64,000 nucleotides of DNA from Allolobophora icterica. Taxonomy: Eukaryota > Annelida > Clitellata > Crassiclitellata > Lumbricidae. A program made the position numbers and the translations under genes. The stretch's first letter is position 1. Each line of letters starts with the position of its first letter. Below, in pieces: positions 1 through 50,997 of this stretch. The DNA lies in NCBI GenBank assembly GCA_963556255.1, contig OY744615.1:16931077-16995076 (forward strand), read 5' to 3'. The notes under the pieces were generated by a model that saw nothing but the letters and a program-made list of their open reading frames with translations, searched no databases and was not told where the DNA came from.

Positions 1-519
1 TTGTGGGAAATGTAAACAAAGTTTGCATTTTATCAAAAGTTTGGCTCAGGAATTTAAATTCTTTCATGTGTTATAATTATATGCTTGTATTTGGAAAGTT
101 TTTTGACTTGAACTTTTACGTTGAACAATACTCAATAGCGCTATCTACTGACCTATATGACGCAAACAAATTTCAAAATATCATGAATTGAAAGCAATGT
201 AAATGTAACTAATTCTTGCATTACTGTTGGCTTTCAAAAGTAATCAGTTACTTCTGTGCATTTTACTTTTTAAAGTTGATTAGTTGCAGCAGCAGTAACT
301 GAAAAAAATTAGTAGTTAATTACAGGAAAAATTTATTAGTAACACAGTTATGCACAATGCTGCTGATAAGTAACTCGTGGGAAAGGCTGATAAACTTCCC
401 TGCATTTTGAATAAATTTTTTATTTTATATAGTTTGACGTCATATTTATATCTATAAGAAAAGATGTTATTTAACTCGTCATATTCATTGTAGCAAATGT
501 GTTTTGTATATTTGTGCAG
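1..519 (+). other. Intron of the copine gene, nothing else seen
   Basis: AT-rich sequence upstream of the first visible copine exon. It ends in a good acceptor (gtgcag at 514-519). I see no exon, repeat array or mobile element in it. Confidence 0.6.
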
Positions 520-5810
<5,291 letters not shown>

Positions 5811-6751
5811 ACAGAACGAAGCAGTCTGACAACTTTGTACACCTGATCAATACTGCCTGATATTTGCCTAAAGAATTTTCACTAATCTTCTGCTTGTCTA
5901 TAAATTCCTTCAGAACTGCATTTCTCTTACTTGGTTGTTGTTGCTGACTTTGAAATATCTAAAAAACAAATGTACATGTAGAAATTTTAAGTGATGATTT
6001 CGATTGCCTTCCAGCATTTTCAGTGAGCTTCATCTTAGCCAGTTTTGCAGACTGCATACAGTTTTGCTGCTCTGCATTTAGGCTTTGAGTTTGCTGATTT
6101 GCTGGACATGTGTTCAGTGTATCTGATTCTAGTTGATATTTGCTTGACTTTATTGTGGTAACTGCTTGGACAATGTACATGCACTGGCCTTTACTATCGC
6201 TATGCAGTGTTGCTATTTTAAACATGTTTGCTTCAGCCAGACAAATCATTTAAACTGTTGACGATGGTTCTGAGATCCTCTGCTGAAGTTTTAGGGAGGT
6301 ATTTTCACACTTGAGTAACAGAGTAGTTGTACAACGACACCGTACAATATAACAGATGGATTTCCGAATTTCACTTGATAGATATTTGTTCTTTTATCCT
6401 TTTAATGCCAGTTCCCTAACTGCATTCCCTTGCCTTTTATTGCCAACTTTAAACTATTTTCAAATAGAGAAAAAATTGTTTTCTTGATTGTAGTTGTATA
6501 TTGACATTTTTCTTGGTTACAAATTCAGTTCTTATTTGCTGAAACTTTAATACTCGTATCTTTGCAAGGTTTCACTCTGACTCTATTTATATCTTGTTTC
6601 TGTCGGTGTACCGGTAGATTATTTTAGTTTGGTTGTAGACTTGTGTTTCTGAGTTTTTGTTACATGGAACATGATCTGACTTTTATAAAACTTAGAAATT
6701 TATTGGTAATTCTTGTGTAGCAGAGAATATATGGATACAATATAAATTTAG
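5811..6751 (+). other. Probable 3' UTR of the copine gene
   Basis: T-rich sequence immediately after the TAA stop at 5808-5810. I see no canonical AATAAA at a clear cleavage position, so the transcript end is not defined. No other gene is supported between here and 12603. Confidence 0.4.
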
Positions 6752-6951
6752 TATAACTGGAGTTGACTTGTGTTGCTTATTGCTATGGTCAGGTTGCTTA
6801 TGTGATTTTGGTTGAAAGACATATTTTCAGCTAGTGATCACCTCACTGCTAAGGAAAACTGACAGTGCACCTGAGACTAGGGACCTCATTTTCATTGACT
6901 ACTGATGAAATACTGTGATGGCTGAAACCACTGCAGTAACCCTGACCAGCA

Positions 6952-7303
6952 AAGGACGTAAACCAACCTAGGTGTTGCGGCACCTAGGGGGTGTCATGAA
7001 CCTGCCCAAGGGCTGCCAGGGCTGGATGGCAGAATCATAATATTTGTGCGGTTTTTTCTGTCAAAATTGTTAAAACTACTGATATCACTACCAACATAGG
7101 CCTATAACTATTCCTGAAAACTTAATTAGTGTAGAAATAGTTGCAACCCTGCAGTTGAATACAAGAAATGTTTGTTCCAAAGACCGTAAAATAGAGAACT
7201 AACTTGAAGAAAAATAGATGAAATTAAGGCCAAAGGTGCCGTTGATCTGCCTTTGCATTAGTAAGGGTACCATGTTCTTAAAAGTTTGGGAACCACTAAC
7301 CTA
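6952..7303. mobile_element. Possible degraded hAT-type element
   Basis: The right side ends in AAAAGTTTGGGAACCACTA, which is a typical hAT end when read in reverse (TAGTGGTTCCCAAAC). The left side at CAGCAAAGG, followed by AACCTAGGTG...GCACCTAGG, resembles a decayed partner end. No convincing 8-bp duplication remains, so the left boundary is uncertain. Confidence 0.4.
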
Positions 7304-8098
7304 AACAGTTGAGATTGTGGGCTCAAGCCTATTGTTTGCCTTCAATAGTTTCAGACTTTACAATATCCCATTAAATTATTTAATGATTATTATTCGATTG
7401 TATCATTTCTATTCTTTGGCAAGCGAAAAACTCCTTGATTCTCAACAGCACGGTCTCCAGTTAAATGCTGCTTTAATTGGGTATATTCATTTATGTGACA
7501 CATCTGCACTCTTCTTGTGTTCATAATGCATATGCAGTATTATCTCTTCCTGAAATTTTTAGGTGGTCAGCTTCTTTCACTACAAAGTCTAGTCTTTTGC
7601 AACGTTCTTGTTTGTGTTCAAAGCTTTATTTATCTTGCTTATCTCCAGTAAACTATTTTCTCTTACTGGATCAGTCTGGGTTGTTGTGATCAAGTTCGAC
7701 GTGACCACTAATACATAGTATATACACAAATACTGTGGATGTACGACTTTAGATGTAGTTAGTAACATGCATTGCCCACATTCAGTTACAACTGATGCAG
7801 AGACAAGCACTGTCATCACTGGGAAATTCCTGGTTCCTGTCCAAGGCATTATTATACATTCACTTGCACAGCACGAAACTCGGTGCCTTACATCAAAGCA
7901 TATCCACGACACTATTGAATAGGCATGACACTTAAACAGGCATGACACTGCCAAAGATTTCTGACTACGGTTATGCACTGCAAGCAACTGACCAACTGTA
8001 TAACAAACCAACTACACCATAATAATAATGAGATGCATGCCAATTACTCATGTTGCAGCCACTGCAGAGTCATGCGCATTTCCTGTATTCCATGTTAG
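7304..8098. other. Intergenic, no supported gene
   Basis: Contains a 140-codon open frame on the - strand (7589-8011) with no recognisable domain, poor codon character and no splice context that links it to other exons. Nothing else stands out. Confidence 0.5.
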
Positions 8099-8255
8099 CC
8101 GATTGCTTAGAATGCTCACCCTGTAACTCTGAGTGTATTGTTGTAGTATCCCATGAAGTGATTACTGTGAGCAAGTCCTTCAATCACAATTGCTCGTCAC
8201 CATCGATTGATGCTTGGTCATTAGACGACACATAATAGGTGCATATTAATAATAA
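8099..8255 (+). mobile_element. Degenerate SINE, family C
   Basis: Shares the body GTCCTTCAATCACAATTGCTC...TGATGCTTGGTCAT...GACG, then a TAATAATAAT end, with the better copy at 19005-19178. The tRNA-like head is decayed. Confidence 0.55.
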
Positions 8256-8612
8256 TTTGCTGTGCATTGTCCTCTAAAATCGAATGGAAACACTGTGATA
8301 ATAAAAACACAAATAAAGATTAGCAGATTGAATTGACAATACCTTTATTCAGTAATTGGTGGTTCAAATACAAAATTACTAATGCAAGTTACCAATACAA
8401 TATTAAATACAACATTTTAATAGATTTATTTATTATTATTATGCTCGTCTCTTTTGCATATTAAATAATTCTTGTGCTGTTAGAGGCACACAAACAATGA
8501 AGCAAAGAATTGGAAACTAGTAAATATGATATCTGCACAGTTTTATAGAGCCTTTTCAGGACCTCTCAAAGCGTATGTGCCTTTCAAGGCTCAAATTCAT
8601 CAAGATCATTAT

Positions 8613-9325
8613 CATAGGCGTAGACTCTGGGGGGTCAGCCGGGGCACGTGCCCCCCAATAATTGAGGAGCCGGGGCAATGCCCCCCCAAAAATCGAGAGG
8701 AGAATTTCGTCAAATATTAAAATATTATGTTTCAATACAGACAAATTTCTTCAGAAACAGAAAAACAGAGACACAGAACTGAAATACTATTAGAAATCCA
8801 TAATGGACACAAAGATTTATTTTTATCTTCAATATCTTTAATGTGAAACAAATTTACATGTAAACAAAACACCCATTTCATACGCATTAACGTAACACCG
8901 AAAGCCTTTGCTGACTGTCCAGACCAGAGGTGAAAAAAGCTTTTTCGGATTTTGCTTTAAACAACAACAAAAAGAAAACCACAAAATTTGTTTTTGTTTA
9001 AAAAAATAAATTTCTTATTTTTGTAGAAGTTATTTTAATAGCATTGATTAAATGATTTTAAATTTTCGGAAATCGCAACTGAATTTACTGAGTTGGAGCT
9101 CTTGTTCATGCCATTTTTCATGATTTTTATGATCCGAAATCAGAAAACTTAAAAACAACTAAAAACAAAAAAACCATAAAACCAAAAAACCGAAAAAACA
9201 ACAAGAAACAACGTTTCATCTTGAAAAAACTTTTTTGCACCTCTGGTCCAGACCCCATGCCCCACCAATATTTTGCCCCACCAATATTTTGCCCCACCAA
9301 TATTTTTGACAAGTTTACGCCAGTG
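8613..9325. mobile_element. hAT-type non-autonomous element, copy A (713 bp)
   Basis: Bounded by a perfect 8-bp target duplication, ATCATTAT, at 8605-8612 and 9326-9333. Ends are imperfect inverted repeats: CATAGGCGTAGACTC at the left and CACTGGCGTAAACTTG (reverse complement) at the right. The interior starts with a GC-rich hairpin (CCGGGGCACGTGCCCC), then turns AT-rich. No transposase frame is seen. Copy B of the same family is at 20856-21557. Confidence 0.9.
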
Positions 9326-9719
9326 ATCATTATGATCAGACACGATTCTTATAAACAAATTCAGAACCTTATGTACACCGTGTTTTAGTATTGAAGGAAC
9401 AAATTTTAATTATAGGCCAAAACAATCACACAAAGACATCAAAATGGAATAATAATACAAGCATAAGAATAGTAAGCTTTCTGAAGAGTGTTTTTTTTTT
9501 TATAAAAGTCCAGTCTGCTGTCATTGTCCTTTGAGTCAACCTCTAGTGTCCAGTCATGATTATTAACATACACAGGCAATTTATATAGCACCTTTTACGA
9601 ACCTCACATGGGTGCTAAACATGGCTACCTAACAAATATAAATAGGTGTGACTTGAGATAGTTTTATACTGTAGGGTCTGGTGTATATTTGAAGTCATTA
9701 CTTGTGAAAACAACATGTC

Positions 9720-10075
9720 TCTTGCTTTCTGGGCTGAAACACTGTCCAATTGCACCTGTTTTCAAGAACTGAAACCCTGCCCAATTGCAGTTGTTTCTAG
9801 CACTGAAACACTGCCAATTGCAGTTCTTTTCTAGAATTGAAACACTGCCAATTGCAGTTCTTTTCTAGAACTGAAACGCTGCCAATTTCAGTTCTTTTCT
9901 AAAACTTAAACACTGCCAATTGCATTTCTTTTCTAGAACTTAAACCCTGCCAAATTGCAGTTGTTTTCAAGAACTGATACATTGCCCAGCTGCAGTTGTC
10001 TACAACTGAAACCCTGCCCAATTGCAGTTGTTTTCAAGAACTGACAACCAGGCCATTGGCAGTCGTTTTCTATAT
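9720..10075. repeat. ~35-bp minisatellite
   Basis: About nine to ten imperfect copies of a unit like CTGCCAATTGCAGTTCTTTT plus CTAGAACTGAAACA. Intergenic, between the copine and the RTK gene. Confidence 0.85.
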
Positions 10076-11570
10076 GCTTGCGATAGTAACGTCATAAAGA
10101 GACCACTAGTAATAAAAATAGAAAGATCAGATAGTTAAGCTGACACTGAAATGTGACCACGAATAAGAAACTAATGAGTATCGTCATACTAGGGCAGCAG
10201 GAGCGAAAGTAGATGACCCTAATGGCCAGATAAGGTCAACATTATTATAAAACTTAATACTTTAAATCCACAAATGTGTGCACCATTTATTTAGCAAACT
10301 TCGCAAGTGGCTAAAACTCGCAAACTTTTCTGGCCGCCAACATTTTCCGGTACGACTCGCATCATTTAGTGACATAATATTTACAATTTAATACATCTTT
10401 CTTTGTTTCTAGTCAAAGCATGAGTGATAAAATCAGTTCAAATAAGCAGTTGTGTTTAATGACCAAATTCTTACAAAAAGTGCTGTTAAGTCAGGATAAC
10501 CAAATGTGGATGATAGACCAAAATAAATGCACAAACTAATCGAAGTTGGAAACAAAATTGTCATTGCTAGCAATAACAATTTGATGGCTGCTGGTAGTAA
10601 ATCAAAACAAGGTAAAAAGGTCCTTACATTATGTAGGCCAAGTAGTGATGGTTTCACTATTGGAAAGTATGCAGCAGAGCACAGAAACATACGAGAGTGT
10701 CACAGCAGTACAATTTGCCAGAAAGATTTAATTTAGGTACTTATTACAAGTTCTCAACTTCTCCAAAATGTAAACTTCTCTGGCACAAAAGTAATTTTCT
10801 ATTCAAATTCGCAAACGTTGATGGCTTCCAACAATTGTGGATTAACAGTATGTAATTTCTCTTGCTAATAACCAGTGCTATTGTGCTGTTATGATCACAG
10901 ACATTAATTTTATGCTTTGTCTAAGGAAAAGCTAATAATAAAAACAGCTTTGTCTACCTGCATTTTCGATATCTATACACCTGTGTCCGAAGCTACTGGC
11001 TTTTTCGGATGGTTGAGAGGTTAAGCTCTGGTTTCTTAATTCCTGAGGATTTCTTACTAACTCAGGTGTAGCATAAATGGCACTAAGACTAATAATCCAA
11101 ATTATTGTAGTACATGCTTAGTATCGTACATGATCATTGAAGGCACATGCAACATCAAACTGATATGCCCTTACACGCTATTTACAACAAGTAGCGCTAA
11201 ACAACAGACAGTTTCACAGTTTTTAAAAAGCATTTTTTCCGTTTCATATTACATGGACATTGTGGCTCTTTGTCAAACTTCTCACAACTTGGAATGACTG
11301 AAATGTTAAGATTCATTTCTAAGGCAAGTACAGAAGCAAATTACTTAATAATATACATGATTAGGAAAACCATAAAAATCTGAAAAATGTGAAGCAGATG
11401 TTTTACACTAAATGATACATAGAAATTACTTTACAGTATATATTACACAAACTGTAGGAAGGAAAGCGTAACACAGTAAGCAGGACAACAAAAGCTCAGC
11501 CGATACAAAATGGATATCGTAATTAAAACACCATCAGTCCAGAGCAAATGCAATTACTTAACATAATCGA
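10076..11570. other. Intergenic AT-rich DNA, nothing recognised
   Basis: No open frame with coding character, no element ends with target duplications and no array. The convergent ends of the two genes flank this stretch. Confidence 0.5.
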
Positions 11571-12602
11571 ACATTTATTATCCAAATGAAATGTCAATAA
11601 ACACAATCCACTTCAAATGGTAAGGTAGCAGCACAGTGACGTTGCACTGGTTGGTGAAAGGGTTCTCAAAAAGACAACCAGTCCTTATATCACATCATAC
11701 TACATAATTATTAGAAACAGTGGAGCAACATCACAACATTCTTACTCGATCATCATTTATAAAATTAAATACATGATACATTTAATTGCCATTACATAAT
11801 GGTCCGTCTAGAAATGCCATTAGTCTAAAAAAATCCTTATCATGCAATAATTTACAGTCAATTAACTAACTTGGTCCCAGAGTTTGAGGCTGTTCAAAAC
11901 GCTTAAATTATTTTCACCTGACAACTGGAATGTAGAAAAAGGTCATTTATGGAATTATACAAAAAACCTGACAAATATTCATGGAAAGCATTCTATTTAT
12001 AGACAGTTCTGTCAATTGTTGGAATATGTTTTAATCTAGGACTTCAGCGGTATTGTTCGCTTTTCATATCTACAACGAGTAGCAAAATCTTAATTCTTGT
12101 TTTCGTTGTTACTGAACTGATGGACATGAAAGTTAAAATATCTGTGGTCACCTATATCTATGGTTGTCAGAGGTTACAGTACCTAAAGTCATCATCTTTG
12201 CTCATCAGTGTCTACAGTCATCAGAACCTATGGATTGTCGTAACTATTGCATCTATTGTTGTCATAGCAACTGTACAAATGGCAGCATAAGTTGCGCTAG
12301 CTACAGTGTCTTATAGTCACATTGGCCCAAATTCTTTACATTTTACTGCTTACTGCTGGGCACAATCTGACGGTCATTAGAAATCTTGATACATACGGAT
12401 GACGTTGTACCCTGCACAGGAACTCCTCTTGTTAAATACAAAAGCATAAAATCCCAGTCAACAGAACGAAGCATCACTGATATATCAACAACACCTTATT
12501 CATTCAAATGCACTCTACACAGCACCATGCAAGTGCAGCACTTCTTCGATCACCTCGGCACGCCGGACAGAAACAGTTCATGTGGCAGATCTTTTCTTGT
12601 CT
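11571..12602 (-). other. Probable 3' UTR of the RTK gene
   Basis: Immediately downstream of the RTK stop at 12603-12605, reading on the - strand. A possible AATAAA (TTTATT on the + strand) occurs near 11575. The end is a guess; no coding signal is seen. Confidence 0.35.
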
Positions 12603-45499
<32,897 letters not shown>

Positions 45500-45825
45500 T
45501 GTTGCACCCGATATCTGAAAACAATGACCAAATGTACTCAAAACCTATTTTCTTGCTAAAATTGTAAAATGCTATGATCGATATTTGCAGCCTTTCATGT
45601 TATGTTCTTACAAGTTTGTAGGAAATGAGTAGTACATAATCACAAAAACCTAAACTGGTATAGAAACAGATTGCTCTACCCTGTGATCAATACTAATACA
45701 AGAAGAAAGTAAGTACAGCGAGGACTCATTAATGTGCTACCAAATCACGTGCTCTTTCGCTTAACGCAAAGTCATGTTATGTCCCCCAAAGGTATTAACA
45801 TTCGGTATAGGTTAATGCACCAGAC

Positions 45826-46170
45826 AGACATTCAGACAAATGAACTGACAGTCAGACAAATGAACTGACAGTCAGAAAAATGAACTGACAGTCAGAAAAA
45901 TGAACTGACAGTCAGACAAATGAACTGACAGTCAGACAAATGAACTGACAGTCAGACAAATGAACTGCCAGTCCGACAAAATGAACTGACAGTCAGACAA
46001 ATGAACTGACAGTCAGACAAATGAACTGACAGTCAGACAAATGAACTGCCAGTCAGACAAATGAACTGACAGTCAGACAAATGAACTGCCAGTCAGACAA
46101 ATGAACTGACAGTCAGACAAACGAACTGACAGTCAGATGAATGGCTTGATGAACGAACTGACGGTCAAAT
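45826..46170. repeat. 20-bp minisatellite upstream of the RTK gene
   Basis: About 15 copies of ATGAACTGACAGTCAGACAA, degrading at both ends. Contiguous copies without spacers, so not a CRISPR. It lies about 330 bp beyond RTK exon 1, in the region expected to hold the 5' UTR intron. Confidence 0.95.
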
Positions 46171-46719
46171 GGATAGACTGACAGTTGGAGGAATGTACAG
46201 ATTAGACAATGGGTTATTTCTGCATTGGTCTGTTTTACATGCAGTCTAGATTATGCACCATGTCTGATGGCTTGTCCTCCCAACAACTTTGTGTTAATGG
46301 GCCCCACACTGTACACATTAACGTGGAAAGGAAATTAGGAAGTAAAGGTGAAATACACTAATTATAATGTAGTACAGACTAATAAAAGAACACAAAATAG
46401 AAATTAACATATATGAACATCCAAAATGTAGAAGGTATGTGGCTGTGTACCAAGACATAACAAACAGCTATAATTATATATAACTTATCCTTAAGATAGA
46501 AAAATATCAATATACAGCTCACTGCCTTTGCACAGATGACTTGTTTCAGGAATGTAATTTTTCTATATGTGGTCTGTCAATCATACTATTTCATAAAAAT
46601 CGAGCAAAATGTGTAGCTAGTTCTGCATGATGCAGGTAATTTTTGTATGACCTGTGACTGCACGCGTTAAAAATGTTCGTAATAATAGTAACAATAATCT
46701 TAAAGTATTTACTACACAC

Positions 46720-47666
46720 CAGTGATATTTTACTTCTAAAAATAATTCCTAATTCAGTTTTAATTTAGTTCTGAGCTCTTGAATTTTACTTCTAATTCTA
46801 ATTTTACTTCACAAATAATTTTACTTCTCATTCCTATTTTAGTTCTCAAATAATTTTACTTCTTATTTTAGTTTTCCAAATAATTATTAATTTCCGCGCT
46901 GTAAAAGTATGCATTGCTTGCATGCAGAAACGCGCCAAACTTGTCTCGAGAAAGAAAAAACTGAAGTAAAACAAGGGGTGGAATGTTAATCTAACAATGC
47001 AGCATCTATTCCCCTCCCAAGACCTGTAATGCTTTTGTTTTTTCCAGCAAGTGCTGTTCCACAAAGTCCGGCATTTTCTCAGTTGGTTCTTGGCATGTAG
47101 ATCTGCCTGTAGTTTCGTCGAATGGAAAAATCCCAAACAGGCTTCCTTCCAGCCAACATTCTCGATTAACTCATAATTTTACAATTTAACGATCGAACCC
47201 TAAATAAAAAAAATGGCGTACGAAACTGAGGTCTTTAGTACGCAAGCAAGGATTCTATATAAATACTCATTTCCTTCTTGTATAAAAGGTCCTTGGTACT
47301 CAAGTGAGACATTTAGGCCTATTAGACAACAAAGACCAAAGACAGTATATTACATCGAGAAAAATGAATGGTATGCGCCCCTGATCAACCAGTTTTCCAA
47401 TGGATTATGTGCTTGGATCGCGTGCAATTTTACTCCCCTTCATCTCAACTTAAGTTAGGTACCATATCATTTAGAAGTAAAATGATTTTACTTCTTAAAA
47501 TAATTGTTAATTTCGTTCATAATTTTAGTTCGGCAAATAATTTCTAATTCAATTCCTAATTTCGTTTTTTCTGCTAAAATAATTCCTACTTTTACTTCTA
47601 GTTTTCGTTAACGAAATCATTTATTTTTACTTTTAATTTTAGTTTTTATTAACGAAAATAACACTG
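46720..47666. mobile_element. hAT-type non-autonomous element, 947 bp
   Basis: Perfect 8-bp target duplication CTACACAC at 46712-46719 and 47667-47674. Ends CAGTGATATTTT and CAGTGTTATTTT (reverse complement). Subterminal arms on both sides are arrays of TTTTACTTCT/AATAATT-type motifs. The middle (46890-47460) is unique, with no recognisable transposase. Confidence 0.9.
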
Positions 47667-47674
47667 CTACACAC

Positions 47675-48414
47675 AGGAAAGTCTATGAAGTTCACATAAT
47701 TGAAATATGATAGACCTGTGTTTCATCTGTTTCATAAATTACCATGATGTCTAGTAAAGAGCATACTTCATAATGTCACAAGTAATGTGCATTAAATAGT
47801 AAAACAATCACATAATCACAAGTTATGCGTAGTTAGTAAAAGAATGACCTCGTGAACATACAGAATGACTATTCCCAGCAATGTATAATTTAAACAAAGA
47901 CAGCTGAGTGTGCTCTCTTCTGCACACACTGGCCAATATAATATCAATTTGCATGAGTCCTGTTTAACATGAAGAATTGTACTAACACGTTCGTAGTACT
48001 CCAGCATCAGTCGGTGCATGGCTGTCAGCATTTAGAGCTCTGACAGGACTGTATAGTATATGTGAAAGTCAGCATTTATCTTTGTGGCATTGCCATAATA
48101 GTTTGCTTTTTGTGGGTCATGAAAGATATCAACTTACCACGACATCATTGTTTTCATCCAATTGTTCAGGTCCTTTGTAGGGCCATGTTCTTAGTGCACT
48201 TTATAAAAGTCCAGATACATACATAGTTACAAACATCAGATAGTTCAACAATGTTTACAATATACCAGTTGTATCATCTGGTGCATTGGAAACAGGATAT
48301 TAATGTTTTCATCAGCTAGTTCAACAATGACTAAACATCTGAAGAATACGATATGAATACACACAGAAAGAAAACAAGGGTATATGAGACTGAGTAAACA
48401 CAAAGGAAAGAGAA
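47675..48414. other. Intergenic, nothing recognised
   Basis: AT-rich sequence with no open frame of coding character, no array and no element ends that I can pair. Confidence 0.45.
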
Positions 48415-48701
48415 AAAATTGTCATCAATGGTGAAGAGACTGAACAAGTCCACCAGTTTCGTTATCTTGGAAGTTTAATAACAGATGACTGCAGATGCCA
48501 TGCAGAGATTAAGAGAAGAATAGCAATGGGAAAGGAAGCATTCTGGAAGAGACAAGAGCTTCTAAGAGGAACACTAAATCTCGATTAAAAAAAATAATGG
48601 TATAAACCCTCATATGGAGCATGACACTATATGGATCTGATATATGGATTCTCAGAAAGGTAGAAATGGAAAGATCAAGGCATTTTAAATGTGGTTTGGA
48701 G
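48415..48701 (+). pseudogene. LINE reverse transcriptase C-terminal remnant
   Basis: Reads VINGEETEQVHQFRYLGSLI, TDDCRCHAEIKRRIAMGKEA and FWKRQELLRGTLNLD before stops. Then 'YGSDIWILRKVEMERSRHFK' follows in shifted frames. This is the RTE/I-type 'FKYLGSxIT..G...EIKxRIAxAKxAF' region. The MITE 48702-49185 interrupts it; the sequence resumes with AAGACTGGCCAAGGC at 49194. Confidence 0.8.
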
Positions 48702-49185
48702 CAGGCCTTTAGCCAGAAATACAGAATTGCCCAATGCCCATCCAAAAGCATTCAAAGTCATGACCACCCGAAGTTGCGACTGCCCTAGTCCTGCCACCGT
48801 ACGATTCCAACTGCAGTGCCCCTATGGTGTTTACAGAGCCTAATATTCAATTCAATTCAATGTCGTTTATTGCAATCCTGACAGTTCGATATGATAATGA
48901 TAGCAGAATACTATCATTGTCATATCGATATTATATATTATCATATCATATCATATACCATTCTTATTTTAAATCGAGATTTAGTGTTCCTCTTAGAAGC
49001 TCTCGTCTCTTCCAGAATGCTTCCTTTCCCATATCAACCCCTGCTCCTTACAGAACTGTCATCTGAACGCTGGCAGTGGCTCTAGCGAAGAAACTGGATG
49101 GTGCTGGAGGAGAATCATGCACAATTTATGCCCGTCAATAGTAATTTTCACCTGTCCCAAGGACGGGTGGCTGGCTAAGGGCCTG
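48702..49185. mobile_element. hAT-type MITE, second copy, interrupted by a LINE
   Basis: Ends CAGGCCTTTAGCCAG and GGCTGGCTAAGGGCCTG match the intact copy at 40569-40860. Flanks GTTTGGAG and TTATGGAG match at 6 of 8. About 195 bp of foreign sequence (48845-49040) splits it after CCTAATATT. Confidence 0.8.
48845..49040 (-). mobile_element. 5'-truncated LINE inserted in the MITE
   Basis: On the - strand it runs from ATGGGAAAGGAAGCATTCTG through the same reverse transcriptase end as 48525-48590, then a 3' UTR (GCAATAAACGACATTGAATT) and a (TTGAA)n tail. With the + strand copy it forms a 64-bp inverted repeat separated by about 380 bp. Confidence 0.8.
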
Positions 49186-49555
49186 TTATGGAGAAGACTG
49201 GCCAAGGCTGCCATCATTATTCCATTTATGATCTCTCACAGAATCCAGAATCACAAACCAGAGTTGTCTGAAGAGTCTGACAGAAGAACAGGAGTGCCTG
49301 CAGCCTGGTCGAAGTTCATTTTCAAGGAATCCCAGGTAAGCTGACTGAGCTTTGAGCTTTGGCAATAACGTTATGCTGTCATAACTTCTCAAGAGCATCA
49401 CCGAGACTTTATTTATGAAGCCAAGTGGAGACTTCCAGCCAGTGTTTGTACTCAGCATTGCCTGAAAGATTCATACCTGCTTTGTCCAATAACTCCTTCT
49501 TTCCTTGCGTAAATGGAATAATATATAGAGTACAAATTTATCTCCATACAGGTCT

Positions 49556-50115
49556 TGCAGCTAACACTGCATCTAACTGTGAACATCTCAGTCTGCTCTC
49601 GCCTTGATTATGCCAACTCTATGTTTGAAAGCATATCAGATCTTTAAATCAACATGCTTCAACGCATCCAAAATTCTTTGGCTCACATGGTGCTGCATGC
49701 ATCTTCTTGTTCAGAATCCTTACTCGCCTCAGTCAGCTGCATTGGCTTCCTGTTGTATTTCAGAATAAGATTTAAACTTGCCTGTTTGACCTATAAAACC
49801 CTCACAAAAAGCAGTTCTACCTACCTTCAACCACTAGTTTCTCCATACGCTCCACCTTGTGGTCTGCAATCTTTGGTTACGGGCTCTCATGCATTCCGTG
49901 TTGTTCCCCCTCCTCCCAGGGAATGGAATCAACTACCAATGTTTGTTTCTCAAACTCTTTCTCTTCTTTCAAGAAATGCCTCAAAACTCACTATTTCTCA
50001 TTGGCTTTCAAACATCCGGATATCTAACTGCACTTCACTTGGTGACTGACTAACCACGCCTCCAATTCGCATTTCTGCAGGACTTTGCACGCATTAAAAA
50101 TGATTAATAATAATA
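49556..50115 (+). pseudogene. CR1-like LINE 3' end with (TAA)n tail
   Basis: Reads SVCSRLDYANSMFESISDL, stop, INMLQRIQNSLAHMVLHA, then in frame from 49654: FRIRFKLACLTYKTLTKSSS, SHAFRVVPPPPREWNQLP and SRNASKLTISH. These match the LINE order 'SRLDYCNSLLYG...LQRxQNSAAR...YKaLxg.aP.YL...R.fs.aaP.lWN.LP'. Stops and frameshifts make it inactive. It ends in AATAATAATAATAA. Confidence 0.85.
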
Positions 50116-50997
50116 ATAACTGACTTACTGGGTACTGGCCTTACTACACCCTGGTTTTGGTGTGCCATTGTGTGAAGTCTCATGCACATCACACTCATGC
50201 AATAGATGTTGGTACTTATTATTATAAATCTGAAACTGCCAGCATCACATTAGCCAGTGAAAAGCCTAATTAGCAAAACAACTTAGTGAATGATAAACAC
50301 TCATCGATAATCTTCACACTGACAAGTCTAATCAACAAGACAGCACAGCCAAATCAAAAGTACCGTAACAGTACTTGAAAACTGCATTTATATGCCTTAA
50401 ATAACTGATAACTGAAGGCAAATCTGTCACACTAATGTCATCGGTACAGCATGCTAGCATGTCACCAACAACATTTGCCTTAGTCTGCATAAAATAGGCA
50501 TCCTACTAGATTTGTTGGCAATCAATGATGGAGGTAGATATCCATAATATTTCAGCCATATGATTCTTCAATCAATCAACCAATCAAACTTTTTTAGTGC
50601 AACTACTGATTACAAGACTTAAATAATTAGATTACGAAATGCCACAGAGAAGGCTACACTCGCTACAGTGGGAGGTCCTGAAGGGATCTAGATCCCCTAG
50701 ATAGGGCCACCTAATTACAATTACAAAATAGTTGCGGCCTCTTAGGACTACCTATGTGGTAATAACTTGAAGACCCACATGCCTTTCAAGGTCGGAGAAA
50801 ATCACCTAAATTTATGTCTGACATGACAGATTGACGACTTTGAACCCAACCTGCGAAGCAAATAACTACTGAAGCCAAGCACACCTTAATTTCGGAATAC
50901 AGATGAAATCTAAATACTAATAGAGCAGGTGTGCTACCAATACTCTTCTATTTGTTCTTGTCTGAACAACTGATAACACCAACTCCATCTTCTAAAG
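50116..50997. other. Intergenic, nothing recognised
   Basis: A short stretch at 50125-50205 (CCTGGTTTTGGTGTGCCATT) is related to 39240-39310, a dispersed repeat of unknown class. Otherwise featureless. Confidence 0.4.

Noticed and set aside
7589..8011. 140-codon - strand open frame between the two genes
   Set aside because: No domain, no signal, no splice partners; within expectation for chance frames in this base composition.
45826..46170. Regular 20-bp repeats resembling a CRISPR array
   Set aside because: Copies are contiguous with no spacers, and the setting is a eukaryotic genome; it is a minisatellite.
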